Below, piece after piece: positions 28,582 through 36,931 of a stretch of 64,000 nt of DNA (the stretch's first letter is position 1; the number at the start of each line of letters is the position of its first letter). The position numbers and the translations under genes were made by a program. Below the pieces are notes generated by a model. That model worked only from the letters and a program-made list of their open reading frames with translations. It had not been told where the DNA came from and searched no databases. Origin of the DNA: Pseudomonas monteilii NBRC 103158 = DSM 14164 (lineage in GTDB: Bacteria; Pseudomonadota; Gammaproteobacteria; Pseudomonadales; Pseudomonadaceae); the NCBI RefSeq assembly GCF_000730605.1, contig NZ_BBIS01000008.1, positions 62,001 through 126,000 on the forward strand. Direction: 5' to 3'.

Positions 28582-29919
28582 TCAGAATTCGTGATCTGCA
28601 GTGTCCGGGTTCAGGTTGGCAATACCCAGCTTGCCAGCCGCCTGCTCGATTGCACCGGTCTGCTTGACCAGTGCGGCGATCGCGTCACGCACGATCTGGT
28701 TGCCGGCAGCGTTGTCGGCCGCGATCAGCTGGTCGTAGTGCTCGCCTTTAAGGGCGTGGTCGACCATTACCTGGATCTTGGCTTCGGTGGCTTCCAGGTC
28801 GGCCTTGAGGGTGGCGTCGGCGGCCGGGTCGACCTTGGCTACCAGCGACGACAGGCTTGGGCCGGTCACCTTGGTACCGTCCGGGCGGATGTACTCGCCC
28901 AGGTAGACGTTGCGGATACCCTTGGCGTCGTAGAAGTGCGAGTAGTGGGTGTTGTCGCTGAAGCAGTCCTGCTCGTCTTCCGGCGAGTTGGCTTCCAGCG
29001 AAACCTTCATGCGCTCGCCCGCCAGTTCGCCCAGCGACAGGCTGCCCATGCCGAACAGCATCTTGCGCAGGCCGTCGTTGACAGGCTCCGCTTCCAGCTT
29101 GGCGCGGTAGTTGTCGGCGACGTTCGGCGCCCAGTTGCCGACCATTTCTTCAAGGTCGGTAACCAGCAGCTGGGTAACGGCTTTCAGGTAGGCACGGCGG
29201 CGCTCGTTGTGGCCACCGGTGGCGCCCTGGCCTTCCAGGTAGTCGGATGCCGGGCGGTTGCCAGCGCCTGGGCCGGTGCCGTTCAGGTCCTGGCCCCAGA
29301 GCAGGAATTCGATGGCGTGATAGCCCGTGGCAACGTTGGCCTCGGAGCCAGCCAGTTCGTTCAGGCTTGCCAGTTTCTCTGGGGTAATGTCCTTGACGTC
29401 GACCTTCTCCTCGCCCACCTGGATCTCGGTGTTGGCGATGATGTTGGCGCCGGCGGCCGGGTTGCCCAGGGCATGCTCGTAGCTCTTGTCGACATAGTCG
29501 ATCAGGCCTTCGTCCAGGGGCCAGGCGTTCACCTGGCCTTCCCAGTCGTCGATGATGGTGTTGCCGAAGCGGAAGGCTTCGGACTGCAGGTACGGAACGC
29601 GCGCGGCGAACCAGGCTTGCTTGGCAGCCTTCAGGGTTTCGTCGTTGGGCTTGGCCAGGAACGCGTCCACTGCGGTCTGCAGGGTTTTGGCGGTGCTCAG
29701 CGAGTCGCTGTACACAGCATGAACCATTTCGGCGTAATGCTTGACCACGGCTTTGCCGGCGGCTTCGTCGACAGCCCCGGGCGCGGCAGCGGTGGTGCTG
29801 GCGACAGCAGGTGCCTGGGCTTGCGGCGCGGCGGCTTTGTCGTCCTTGCCTTCACCGCAGCCGGCGAGAGCGATGGCAATGGCCAGCAGACTGGCGGAGG
29901 CCAGAGGCATTCGAATCAT
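28582..29919 (-). CDS. icmP: IcmP, imelysin-family outer-membrane lipoprotein
   Basis: A 445-residue lipoprotein starting at ATG 29919 (GCAGGA upstream), with lipobox ALAGC. The imelysin domain carries the conserved GYHAIEFLLWG motif (GxHxxE, mid-protein). P. aeruginosa IcmP (about 446 aa) was described as an insulin-cleaving metalloproteinase, but the family is now mostly tied to iron binding and uptake. An in-frame extension upstream of 29919 has no signal peptide and is not used. It has its own terminator and stands next to, but apart from, the DUF1111-imelysin-DUF1513 operon. Confidence 0.9.
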   Translation of the reverse strand: MIRMPLASASLLAIAIALAGCGEGKDDKAAAPQAQAPAVASTTAAAPGAVDEAAGKAVVKHYAEMVHAVYSDSLSTAKTLQTAVDAFLAKPNDETLKAAKQAWFAARVPYLQSEAFRFGNTIIDDWEGQVNAWPLDEGLIDYVDKSYEHALGNPAAGANIIANTEIQVGEEKVDVKDITPEKLASLNELAGSEANVATGYHAIEFLLWGQDLNGTGPGAGNRPASDYLEGQGATGGHNERRRAYLKAVTQLLVTDLEEMVGNWAPNVADNYRAKLEAEPVNDGLRKMLFGMGSLSLGELAGERMKVSLEANSPEDEQDCFSDNTHYSHFYDAKGIRNVYLGEYIRPDGTKVTGPSLSSLVAKVDPAADATLKADLEATEAKIQVMVDHALKGEHYDQLIAADNAAGNQIVRDAIAALVKQTGAIEQAAGKLGIANLNPDTADHEF

Positions 29920-30076
29920 TGTTGGTTTTCCTGCGTCGTGTGGTTGGACCAAGGGGTGGACCGTGCGCCGTGGCACGCGAAACCGCAACATCATGCGAAA
30001 GATTTGCATTTGCTGTAAAGAGGCGGCGTGCAATTCATGTAAATGGCGGTAAAGGCGTGTAACCGGGCAGGCGTGC

Positions 30077-32131
30077 TCAGAACATCGAAACTTGGTGACG
30101 CTGCGCCTGCTTCAGGAAACTGGTCAGCTCGCGGGCCGACAGCGGCTTGCTGTAGTGGTAGCCCTGGCCCTCGTGGCAGCCCTGGGCAACGATGTAGGTT
30201 TCCTGCTCGGCGGTTTCCACGCCTTCGGCGATCACCTGCATGCCCAGGCTCTTGCCCAGCTGGATGATGGCGCGAACGATGGTGGCGTCGTCATCGTCGT
30301 CGAGCAGGTCCTGGACGAAGCTCTTGTCGATCTTGATCTTGTCCAGCGGCAGCGATTTCAGGTAACTGAGCGACGAATAGCCGGTGCCGAAGTCGTCGAT
30401 GGCAATCAGTGCCCCGGAACGGCGCAGGCTCAGCAGATGCTGGGCAGCGGTGCTGATGTCTTCCATCAGGCCGGTTTCGGTGACTTCCAGCTCCAGGCTG
30501 CGCGGCGGCAGGCGATAAGCCTGCAGCAGGTTGTTGACCACCCGTGGCAGCTCGCTGTGGTGCAGCTGTACGGTCGACAGGTTGACCGCCATGCGCAGCT
30601 CGCTGAAGCCCTGGTCGTGCCATTCGCGCAGTTGCCGGCAGGCTTGGTCCAGTACCCATTCGCCGATGCTGATGATGCTGCCGTTTTGCTCGGCCAACGG
30701 GATGAACTGGTCTGGCGGCACCATCCCCAGCTCCGGGTGCTGCCAGCGCAGCAGCGCCTCCACGCCGACCACGCGGTGGTCGCGGTAGCTGATTTGTGGC
30801 TGATAAACCAGGTACAGCTGGTTGCATTGCAGGGCTTCGCGCAGGTCTTTTTCCAGCTCGCGGCGGCGGCGCATCTCGCTGTCGACGCTGGCGATATAGA
30901 ACTGGTAGCGGTTGCGCGAACGGGCCTTGGCCAAGGTCATGGTCTGTTCGGCTTTTTGCAGCAGTTTCTCGGTGCTGTCGCCGTCTTCGGGGAACAGGGT
31001 AATGCCGATGGTGGCGCGCAGGCGGATCTGCTGGTGGTGGTCGAGGTCGAACGGCACTTCCAGGTCGTCGAGGATGCTTTGCGCCAGTTCGGCTGCCTCG
31101 TAGGGCTGCTCGATATTGGCTTGCACCAGGGCAAACTGGTCACCGCCCAGTCGCGCCAAGGCACCCAGACGGCCACTGTGGGCGCGCAGGCGGTCAGCCA
31201 GGGCCAGCAGCAACTGGTCGCCCACCTGGTAGCTGAATTGCTCGTTGATGCCCTTGAAGTCGTCGAGACCCACGCACAACACTGCCACACGGTGCTGCAG
31301 GCGACCGCCGTCGACGAGGATCTTGTCCAGTTGCTGCTGCAGTTGCTGGCGGTTGGGCAGGCCGGTGAGGAAATCGTACTGGGCCATGCGTTGCAGGCTG
31401 TTTTCGGCCTCGTGACGCAGGTGGGTGTTGCGCTCGATCGAGGCCAGCAACTGGTTGGCGGTGTTGACCCACAGGCCCAGTTCGTTCTTCTCGTGGCCCT
31501 TGAGCAGCGGTATCTGGTGTTGACTGGGGCGGTCGGGGTTGATCTGAGTGAGGTGCTCGATGATCTTGGACAGCGGCTTGGTCAGCAGCCAGTGGTATAC
31601 CAGGTACAGCACCAGGCCCATGGCCAAGGCCCGCAACACGCCGGAAATGAAGATGATTACCGCGTTGATCAGGAAATCTTCGCCGTAGGACGACGTGTCG
31701 AGGGTGATGCTGAGGTCGCCGTAGTATTCGCTGTAAGGGCCACGGCCGACCAGTTGTGTGGTGTAGGTGCGTTCCTGGCCGAGGATAAGATCGGTCAGCC
31801 AGCGCATGGACATGTCCTGCAGCGGGCGCGACTTTTCGGCCAGCATGGTTTCGTTGGGGTGCCCAATGGAGGCCATACGCACCGATTCGTCCTGGAACAG
31901 GCCTTCCATCACCTGCATGCCCATTTCGCGGTCGAGGCTGTACACCGCCTGGGTGGAAGGGTCACGGAACATGTCGAGGATGCGCTGGGCATCGTTGTTA
32001 ACGGCCTGGCGGGTCTTGTAGGTGTCGTAGACGATTTGCGCACAGCTGAGCACCACGCCGACTGCCAGCGCCGACAGCAGCACGACCCTGAGCAACTTGA
32101 CCGACAAGCTGTTCCGCAATTCCAGCTTCAA
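30077..32131 (-). CDS. bifA: BifA, cyclic-di-GMP phosphodiesterase (degenerate GGDEF + EAL)
   Basis: About 684 residues. There is an N-terminal membrane segment, a periplasmic sensor part, a second membrane segment (about 160-185) and a HAMP-like linker. A GGDEF domain follows whose signature reads GGDQF (in LARLGGDQFALV), so it is probably not a cyclase. The C-terminal EAL domain has VEALLRW and the metal/catalytic region DDFGTGYSSLSYL. GGDQF plus EAL and the position next to sodB identify BifA, which lowers cyclic-di-GMP and promotes biofilm dispersal and motility. I choose a TTG start at 32131 because AAGGAAA lies 5 nt upstream; ATG codons 9-11 codons earlier lack a site. Confidence 0.92.
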   Translation of the reverse strand: MKLELRNSLSVKLLRVVLLSALAVGVVLSCAQIVYDTYKTRQAVNNDAQRILDMFRDPSTQAVYSLDREMGMQVMEGLFQDESVRMASIGHPNETMLAEKSRPLQDMSMRWLTDLILGQERTYTTQLVGRGPYSEYYGDLSITLDTSSYGEDFLINAVIIFISGVLRALAMGLVLYLVYHWLLTKPLSKIIEHLTQINPDRPSQHQIPLLKGHEKNELGLWVNTANQLLASIERNTHLRHEAENSLQRMAQYDFLTGLPNRQQLQQQLDKILVDGGRLQHRVAVLCVGLDDFKGINEQFSYQVGDQLLLALADRLRAHSGRLGALARLGGDQFALVQANIEQPYEAAELAQSILDDLEVPFDLDHHQQIRLRATIGITLFPEDGDSTEKLLQKAEQTMTLAKARSRNRYQFYIASVDSEMRRRRELEKDLREALQCNQLYLVYQPQISYRDHRVVGVEALLRWQHPELGMVPPDQFIPLAEQNGSIISIGEWVLDQACRQLREWHDQGFSELRMAVNLSTVQLHHSELPRVVNNLLQAYRLPPRSLELEVTETGLMEDISTAAQHLLSLRRSGALIAIDDFGTGYSSLSYLKSLPLDKIKIDKSFVQDLLDDDDDATIVRAIIQLGKSLGMQVIAEGVETAEQETYIVAQGCHEGQGYHYSKPLSARELTSFLKQAQRHQVSMF

Positions 32132-32342
32132 TGGGGTTTCCTTAATCCATGCGCATGGCATCATTTTGCCATCAACGATGACGATACACTATCGGCCGAT
32201 CATGAGCAGTTTATCGGTTGCCTGACCCCGCAACTTGAATGCGCTGTGTCAATCTTCCAGAGGTTTGATGTTAGCGCGCTATACGGGCTGAGCAAGCAAA
32301 ACCGTGTTGGCTTTCGTGGGCGCGGGAGGCCGGTATTGGCAT

Positions 32343-32368
32343 AAAAAAACCCGGCACAGGGCCGGGTC
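32343..32368 (-). terminator. intrinsic terminator of sodB
   Basis: On the minus strand GACCCGGCCCTGTGCCGGGT forms a stem-loop followed by seven T, about 25 bp after the sodB stop. Confidence 0.88.
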
Positions 32369-32390
32369 TTCATGTTCAGGGCTGAATGAC

Positions 32391-32987
32391 TCAGGCCTTG
32401 AAGGTCTTGCCTTCGAACTGTTCGGCAACGAAGGCCCAGTTGACCAGGTTCCAGAACGCCTCGACGTACTTCGGACGCAGGTTGCGGTAGTCGATGTAGT
32501 AGGCGTGTTCCCAGACGTCGCAGGTCAGCAGCGGGGTGTCGCCGCTGGTCAGCGGGCAACCGGCGCCGATGGTGCTGGCCAGGGCCAGGGAACCGTCAGC
32601 TTTCTTCACCAGCCAGCCCCAGCCGGAACCGAAGGTGCCAACCGAAGTCTTGGTGAACTCTTCCTTGAACTTGTCGAAGGAACCGAAAGCGGCGTTGATG
32701 GCGTCAGCCAGGGCACCGGTCGGTTGGCCACCGGCGTTAGGCGCCAGGCAGTTCCAGTAGAAGGTGTGGTTCCAGACTTGAGCGGCGTTGTTGAAGATGC
32801 CGCCCGAAGAGGTCTTGACGATCTCTTCCAGGGTCTTGCCTTCGAATTCGGTGCCTGGGACTAGGTTGTTCAGGTTCACGACATAGGTGTTGTGGTGCTT
32901 GTCGTGGTGAAACTCCAGGGTTTCCTTGGAGATGTGCGGCTGCAGGGCATCGTGGGCGTACGGCAGCGGCGGCAATTCAAAAGCCAT
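32391..32987 (-). CDS. sodB: iron superoxide dismutase
   Basis: A 198-residue Fe/Mn-SOD family enzyme that converts superoxide to peroxide and oxygen in the cytoplasm. The four metal ligands are at His27, His74, Asp157 and His161 (in DVWEHAYY), and the [18 protein letters not shown] opening is typical of SodB. Local residues such as [11 protein letters not shown] fit the iron type. It lies downstream of argO and upstream of bifA as a monocistronic gene with its own terminator; Fur/PrrF control is usual for this gene in pseudomonads. Confidence 0.97.
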   Translation of the reverse strand: MAFELPPLPYAHDALQPHISKETLEFHHDKHHNTYVVNLNNLVPGTEFEGKTLEEIVKTSSGGIFNNAAQVWNHTFYWNCLAPNAGGQPTGALADAINAAFGSFDKFKEEFTKTSVGTFGSGWGWLVKKADGSLALASTIGAGCPLTSGDTPLLTCDVWEHAYYIDYRNLRPKYVEAFWNLVNWAFVAEQFEGKTFKA

Positions 32988-33196
32988 GGTGGATCTCCTG
33001 ATTCAGGTCTAGTTCGCGGTTTGCGCAGGGCCGATCACGGGCGGCCCTATGTACGTCGGCGAGTTTGTACTCTTTGCGACGCAAGGGCCCGATCATAGCA
33101 CCAGCCCCGGCGCATAACCACGCAACAAACATAGGGAATAGAGGTTCCAGAGCGGTTGGGGTGTGCCGACCGGTGGTGTTCGGCTTACCCCTTGTG

Positions 33197-33246
33197 GCGC
33201 CTGGCAGATTGAGCGCCGCCCGCGCGGCGCTCGATCTGCCAGGCGC
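33197..33246. repeat. 23-bp inverted repeat (very stable hairpin)
   Basis: The left arm starting GCGCCTGGCAGATTGAGC and its reverse complement, with one mismatched pair, surround a 4-nt loop. It lies 26 bp after the argO stop, between argO and the sodB promoter. No T run follows on either strand. It is not of the REP type seen elsewhere in the window. Confidence 0.8.
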
Positions 33247-33271
33247 TAGAAATGTTGTGACAAGCCCAGGG

Positions 33272-33871
33272 TCAGTTGAAGATCAACTGCGCCGCCACCG
33301 CGAACATCATCACCGCCACCATCAGGTCGAGCATGCGCCAGGTTGCCGGGCGGGCCAGCCACGGTGCCAGCCAGGCTGCGCCGATGGCCAGGGTGGAGAA
33401 CCACAGCAGCGAAGCACTGGCCGCGCCCGCCACGTAGGCACCGGGGGCGGCCTGCTGGGCGCCCAGCGAGCCGATCAGCAACACCGTGTCGAGGTACACG
33501 TGTGGGTTCAGCAGCGTCACTGCCAGGGCGCTTAGCAGCACTGCGCGGCGTGAGCGCATGCCTTGGCCTTCCTGGTGCTGCAGGCTCTGCCTGGAGCAGG
33601 CGCTGCGCAGTGCCTTGGCGCCGTACCAGATCAGGAACACCGCGCCGCCCCAGCGCGCGACCGCCAGCAAGGTTGGGTTGTGCGCCAGTACCGTGGCCAG
33701 GCCAAACACACCGGCAGCCACCAGTATGGCGTCACAGACGATGCACAGCGCCGCCACGGGCAAGTGATGTTCCCGGCGCAGGCTCTGGGCGAGGACAAAG
33801 GCGTTCTGTGCGCCGATGGCCATGATCAGGCCGAAGGCCACCAGCATGCCGTTGAGATAGCTTTGCCACAT
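33272..33871 (-). CDS. argO: LysE/ArgO-type basic amino-acid exporter
   Basis: A 199-residue inner-membrane protein with six hydrophobic segments. It carries the LysE-family signature near the N-terminus (LIMAIGAQNAFVLAQSLRREHH) and LLNPHVYLDTVLLIGSLG in the middle. These match ArgO/LysE exporters of arginine and lysine. The ATG at 33871 (TGGAGAG upstream) is preferred over one 8 codons earlier. It is divergent from an ArgP/IciA-type LysR regulator 100 bp away, the standard arrangement for control of the exporter by intracellular lysine or arginine. Confidence 0.9.
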   Translation of the reverse strand: MWQSYLNGMLVAFGLIMAIGAQNAFVLAQSLRREHHLPVAALCIVCDAILVAAGVFGLATVLAHNPTLLAVARWGGAVFLIWYGAKALRSACSRQSLQHQEGQGMRSRRAVLLSALAVTLLNPHVYLDTVLLIGSLGAQQAAPGAYVAGAASASLLWFSTLAIGAAWLAPWLARPATWRMLDLMVAVMMFAVAAQLIFN

Positions 33872-33971
33872 GGTGGGGCTCTCCAGAAAGGTCATAAAAG
33901 ATGCTGGCTATTGTGATGACCGGCGCTGTATAAGAAAAACAAATAAAGCTGATAAGGCATTAGAGAAATCG

Positions 33972-34862
33972 ATGTTCGACTACAAGCTGCTGGCCGCCCT
34001 CGCGGCGGTGATCGAACAGGGCGGGTTCGAGCGTGCGGCGCAAGTGCTGGGCTTGTCGCAGTCGGCCATTTCCCAGCGCATCAAGCTGCTGGAGGCACGG
34101 GTCGGCCAGCCAGTGCTGGTGCGTGCCACGCCGCCTGGCCCGACCGAGGTAGGCCGCCAGTTGCTCAACCATGTGCAGCAGGTGCGCCTGCTTGAACGTG
34201 ACTTGCAGCGCCAGGTGCCGGCGCTGGACGAAGAGGGTATGCCGGAGCGCCTGCGTATCGCCCTCAACGCCGACAGCCTGGCCACTTGGTGGGCCGGCGC
34301 GGTGGGGGATTTCTGCGCACAGCAGAACGTTTTGACCGACTTGGTGGTAGAAGACCAGGAAGTGGGCCTCAAACGTATGCGTGCCGGCGAAGTGGCGGCC
34401 TGCCTGTGTGGCAGTGAGCGCCCGGTAGCGGGGGCACGCAGCCAGCCACTGGGCGCCATGCGCTACCGGGCACTGGCTAGCCCCGGGTTCATGGTGCGGC
34501 ATTTTCCCAAGGGTTTTGTCGCCAGCCGCCTGGCCCGTACCCCGGCGATCGTGTACGGCCCGGACGACTTCCTGCAGCATCGCTATCTGGCATCGCTGGG
34601 CATCGAGGACGGTTTTCTGCATCACCTGTGCCCGTCCTCCGAAGGCTTCCTGCGCATGACCGAGGCCGGCCTGGGCTGGGGGCTGGTGCCCGAATTGCAG
34701 GCCCGGGAGCAACTGGCCAGCGGGCAGTTGGTGGAAATCTGCCGCGATACCCCTATCGATGTGCCGCTGTACTGGCATCATTGGCGCAATGGCGGGCAAT
34801 TGCTCGCGCAACTGACCGACCACCTGCGGTACACCGCACGGCAATGGCTGGTGCCCTTGTAG
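33972..34862 (+). CDS. argP: ArgP (IciA) LysR-type regulator
   Basis: A 296-residue LysR regulator. The N-terminal helix-turn-helix (AALAAVIEQGGFERAAQVLGLSQSAISQRIKLLE) matches ArgP/IciA closely, and the C-terminal effector domain covers about 90-290. It would activate the divergent argO when arginine is high, with lysine acting as co-repressor in relatives. The ATG at 33972 is chosen by homology; the upstream extension overlaps the promoter region. Confidence 0.88.
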   Translation: MFDYKLLAALAAVIEQGGFERAAQVLGLSQSAISQRIKLLEARVGQPVLVRATPPGPTEVGRQLLNHVQQVRLLERDLQRQVPALDEEGMPERLRIALNADSLATWWAGAVGDFCAQQNVLTDLVVEDQEVGLKRMRAGEVAACLCGSERPVAGARSQPLGAMRYRALASPGFMVRHFPKGFVASRLARTPAIVYGPDDFLQHRYLASLGIEDGFLHHLCPSSEGFLRMTEAGLGWGLVPELQAREQLASGQLVEICRDTPIDVPLYWHHWRNGGQLLAQLTDHLRYTARQWLVPL

Positions 34863-34911
34863 CCACGGCTGGCGTCAGTTGCATCTGAAATCTGGCAAGA
34901 CGGAGTCTTAC

Positions 34912-35907
34912 ATGCGAATTCTGGTCACCGGTGCGAGCGGCTTCATCGGCGGGCGCTTTGCGCGCTTTGCCCTGGAGCAGGGCCTGGACGTGCGGGTCAG
35001 CGGCCGCCGCGCCGAAGGGGTCGAGCACCTGGTCAAGCGCGGCGCCCAGTTCATCCCTGGCGACCTGAGCGATGCCGAGCTGGCCCGTCGCTTGTGCCAG
35101 GGCGTCGAGGCCGTGGTGCACTGCGCTGGCGCGGTGGGCAACTGGGGGCGCTACCAGGACTTCTATCAAGGCAACGTGGTGGTTACCGAGAACGTGGTCG
35201 AGGGCTGCCTGAAGGAGCATGTAAGGCGCCTGGTGCACCTGTCGTCGCCGTCGATCTATTTCAATGGCCGTTCGCGCCTGGATGTCCGTGAAGACCAGGT
35301 ACCGCGCCGCTTCCACGACCACTACGGGCAAACCAAGCACCTGGCCGAGCAGAAAGTATTCGGCGCGCAGGAGTTTGGCCTGGAAGTGCTGGCGCTGCGC
35401 CCGCGCTTCGTCACGGGCGCCGGTGATGCCAGCATTTTCCCGAAGCTGATGCAGATGCAGCGCAAAGGCCGCGTGGCAATCATCGGCAATGGCCTGAACA
35501 AAGTTGACTTCACCAGTGTGCACAACCTTAACGAGGCGCTGCTCAGCGCCTTGTTCGCCGACGATAGGGCGCTGGGCCAGGCCTATAACATCAGCAACGG
35601 CCAGCCGCTGCCGCTATGGGATGTAGTCAACTACGTGATGCGCCAGATGCAGCTGCCGCAGGTTACCCGCTACCGTTCCTACGGCCTGGCCTACAGCCTG
35701 GCCGCGCTGAACGAGGCGGCCTGCATGCTGTGGCCAGGGCGTCCGCAACCGACCTTGTCGCGCCTGGGGATGCAGGTGATGAGCCGCGATTTCACCCTGG
35801 ATATCAGCCGCGCCCGGCAGTATCTGGACTACCAGCCCAAGGTCAGCCTGTGGACAGCGCTGGATGAATTCTGTGGCTGGTGGAAGCACCTGCCGCCGGG
35901 GCAGTGA
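34912..35907 (+). CDS. NAD(P)-dependent epimerase/dehydratase (extended SDR)
   Basis: A 331-residue extended short-chain dehydrogenase. The nucleotide-binding GASGFIGG motif is at residues 7-14, followed by VVHCAGAVGNWG. The catalytic pair normally written YxxxK appears as HYGQTKHLAEQKV (YGQTK). The sequence resembles the 3-beta-hydroxysteroid-dehydrogenase-like group more than sugar-nucleotide epimerases. The substrate is unknown. The ATG at 34912 has GGAGTC upstream. It runs with argP but after a 49-bp gap. Confidence 0.85.
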   Translation: MRILVTGASGFIGGRFARFALEQGLDVRVSGRRAEGVEHLVKRGAQFIPGDLSDAELARRLCQGVEAVVHCAGAVGNWGRYQDFYQGNVVVTENVVEGCLKEHVRRLVHLSSPSIYFNGRSRLDVREDQVPRRFHDHYGQTKHLAEQKVFGAQEFGLEVLALRPRFVTGAGDASIFPKLMQMQRKGRVAIIGNGLNKVDFTSVHNLNEALLSALFADDRALGQAYNISNGQPLPLWDVVNYVMRQMQLPQVTRYRSYGLAYSLAALNEAACMLWPGRPQPTLSRLGMQVMSRDFTLDISRARQYLDYQPKVSLWTALDEFCGWWKHLPPGQ

Positions 35908-35994
35908 AGCCGCAGGGCTGACAATGGTCATCAATGCGCCGCGCTGGCGGTTTATACTCGTGCCTCTTTGCGACTACCGCGGTTGAATGTATCC

Positions 35995-36864
35995 ATGCGT
36001 AACCATGCTCACGATGACTACGATGACGTGCCTACCTTGCGGGCGGGCACCGTTGATGATGACGAACTGATGCCGGCGCACGTCGTGCGCAGACGCCAGA
36101 AGGCCGCGCGCGGGCCAAGCACGGCGCCGTTGTGGGCGTTGCTCGGTGCTTCGTTCATCGCCTTGGTAGGCCTGGGTTGGTGGAGCTTCCAGCAGATCTC
36201 GTTGATGGAGCAGCAACTGGTGGCGACCCAGGAAAGTTTTGCCCGCATCAGTGAAGAAGCGGCCGGGCGCCTGCAGGCGATCAGCGGCAAGGTGGATGCC
36301 AGCGAGTCTGGCGCTACCACCAGCAGCGAGGCATTGAAGCTTCAACTGCGTCAGTTGCAGAAAGGTGTGGCCGGGCAGACCGGTGACCTGGGCAAACGCC
36401 TGGAGCAGGTGCTGGCCGATACCCGTGAACAGCAGAAGGCTGTGACCGAGCTGCAAAGCCAGTTACAGGCGCAGTTGAAGCTGGTGAATGGCGAACTGGC
36501 CGCGCTGCGTTCGGGCCAGGTGGATGGGGGCAAGCTGGATGCCCAGCTCAAGGGGCTGAACGAGCAGGTTGCCGCGCTGAAAGCCGCGCAGGTGGATGGC
36601 GGCAAGCTGGATGTGCAGCTCAAGAGCCTGGGCAGCGATATAGCAGCGCTGAAGAAGCAGGGGAACCCGAGCGCTGCCATTCAAGGCCTGGAGCAGGACA
36701 TGCTGGTGCTCAAGAGCCAGATCGACAACCGCCCGGCTGCGGCGGCGTCCGGTGGTGCTTCGGTGCAGGAGTTCGATGCCTTCCGAGCTCAGATGACCCG
36801 GAACCTGAATACCTTGCAGAGTCAGATTCAGAACCTGCAACAGCAGATCAACGCCCGGCAGTGA
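35995..36864 (+). CDS. membrane-anchored coiled-coil protein with tandem repeats
   Basis: A 289-residue protein. It has a charged acidic cytoplasmic N-terminus (HAHDDYDDVPTLR), one membrane segment (about residues 47-66, LWALLGASFIALVGLGWWSF) and a long Gln/Leu-rich coiled coil to the C-terminus. An internal repeat of about 27 residues (AALRSGQVDGGKLDAQLKGL, then AALKAAQVDGGKLDVQLKSL) is encoded at about 36500-36655. Homologues are often mislabelled ATPase; no Walker motif is present. A role in envelope organisation is possible but not shown. The ribosome-binding site is weak, and a TTG nine codons upstream cannot be excluded. Confidence 0.75.
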   Translation: MRNHAHDDYDDVPTLRAGTVDDDELMPAHVVRRRQKAARGPSTAPLWALLGASFIALVGLGWWSFQQISLMEQQLVATQESFARISEEAAGRLQAISGKVDASESGATTSSEALKLQLRQLQKGVAGQTGDLGKRLEQVLADTREQQKAVTELQSQLQAQLKLVNGELAALRSGQVDGGKLDAQLKGLNEQVAALKAAQVDGGKLDVQLKSLGSDIAALKKQGNPSAAIQGLEQDMLVLKSQIDNRPAAAASGGASVQEFDAFRAQMTRNLNTLQSQIQNLQQQINARQ

Positions 36865-36903
36865 CACCGCAGGGGAGGGCGTTGCCCTCCATTCGCGGCA
36901 CAA

Positions 36904-36918
36904 GGCCGCAAAGCGGCC
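36904..36918. terminator. GGCCGC-AAA-GCGGCC hairpin between convergent genes
   Basis: A 6-bp perfect stem with an AAA loop lies between the coiled-coil gene and the 3' end of xenB. It belongs to the same hairpin family as 8305 and 11951. No T run follows, so termination is uncertain. Confidence 0.4.
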
Positions 36919-36931
36919 CCGGCAATCTCGA

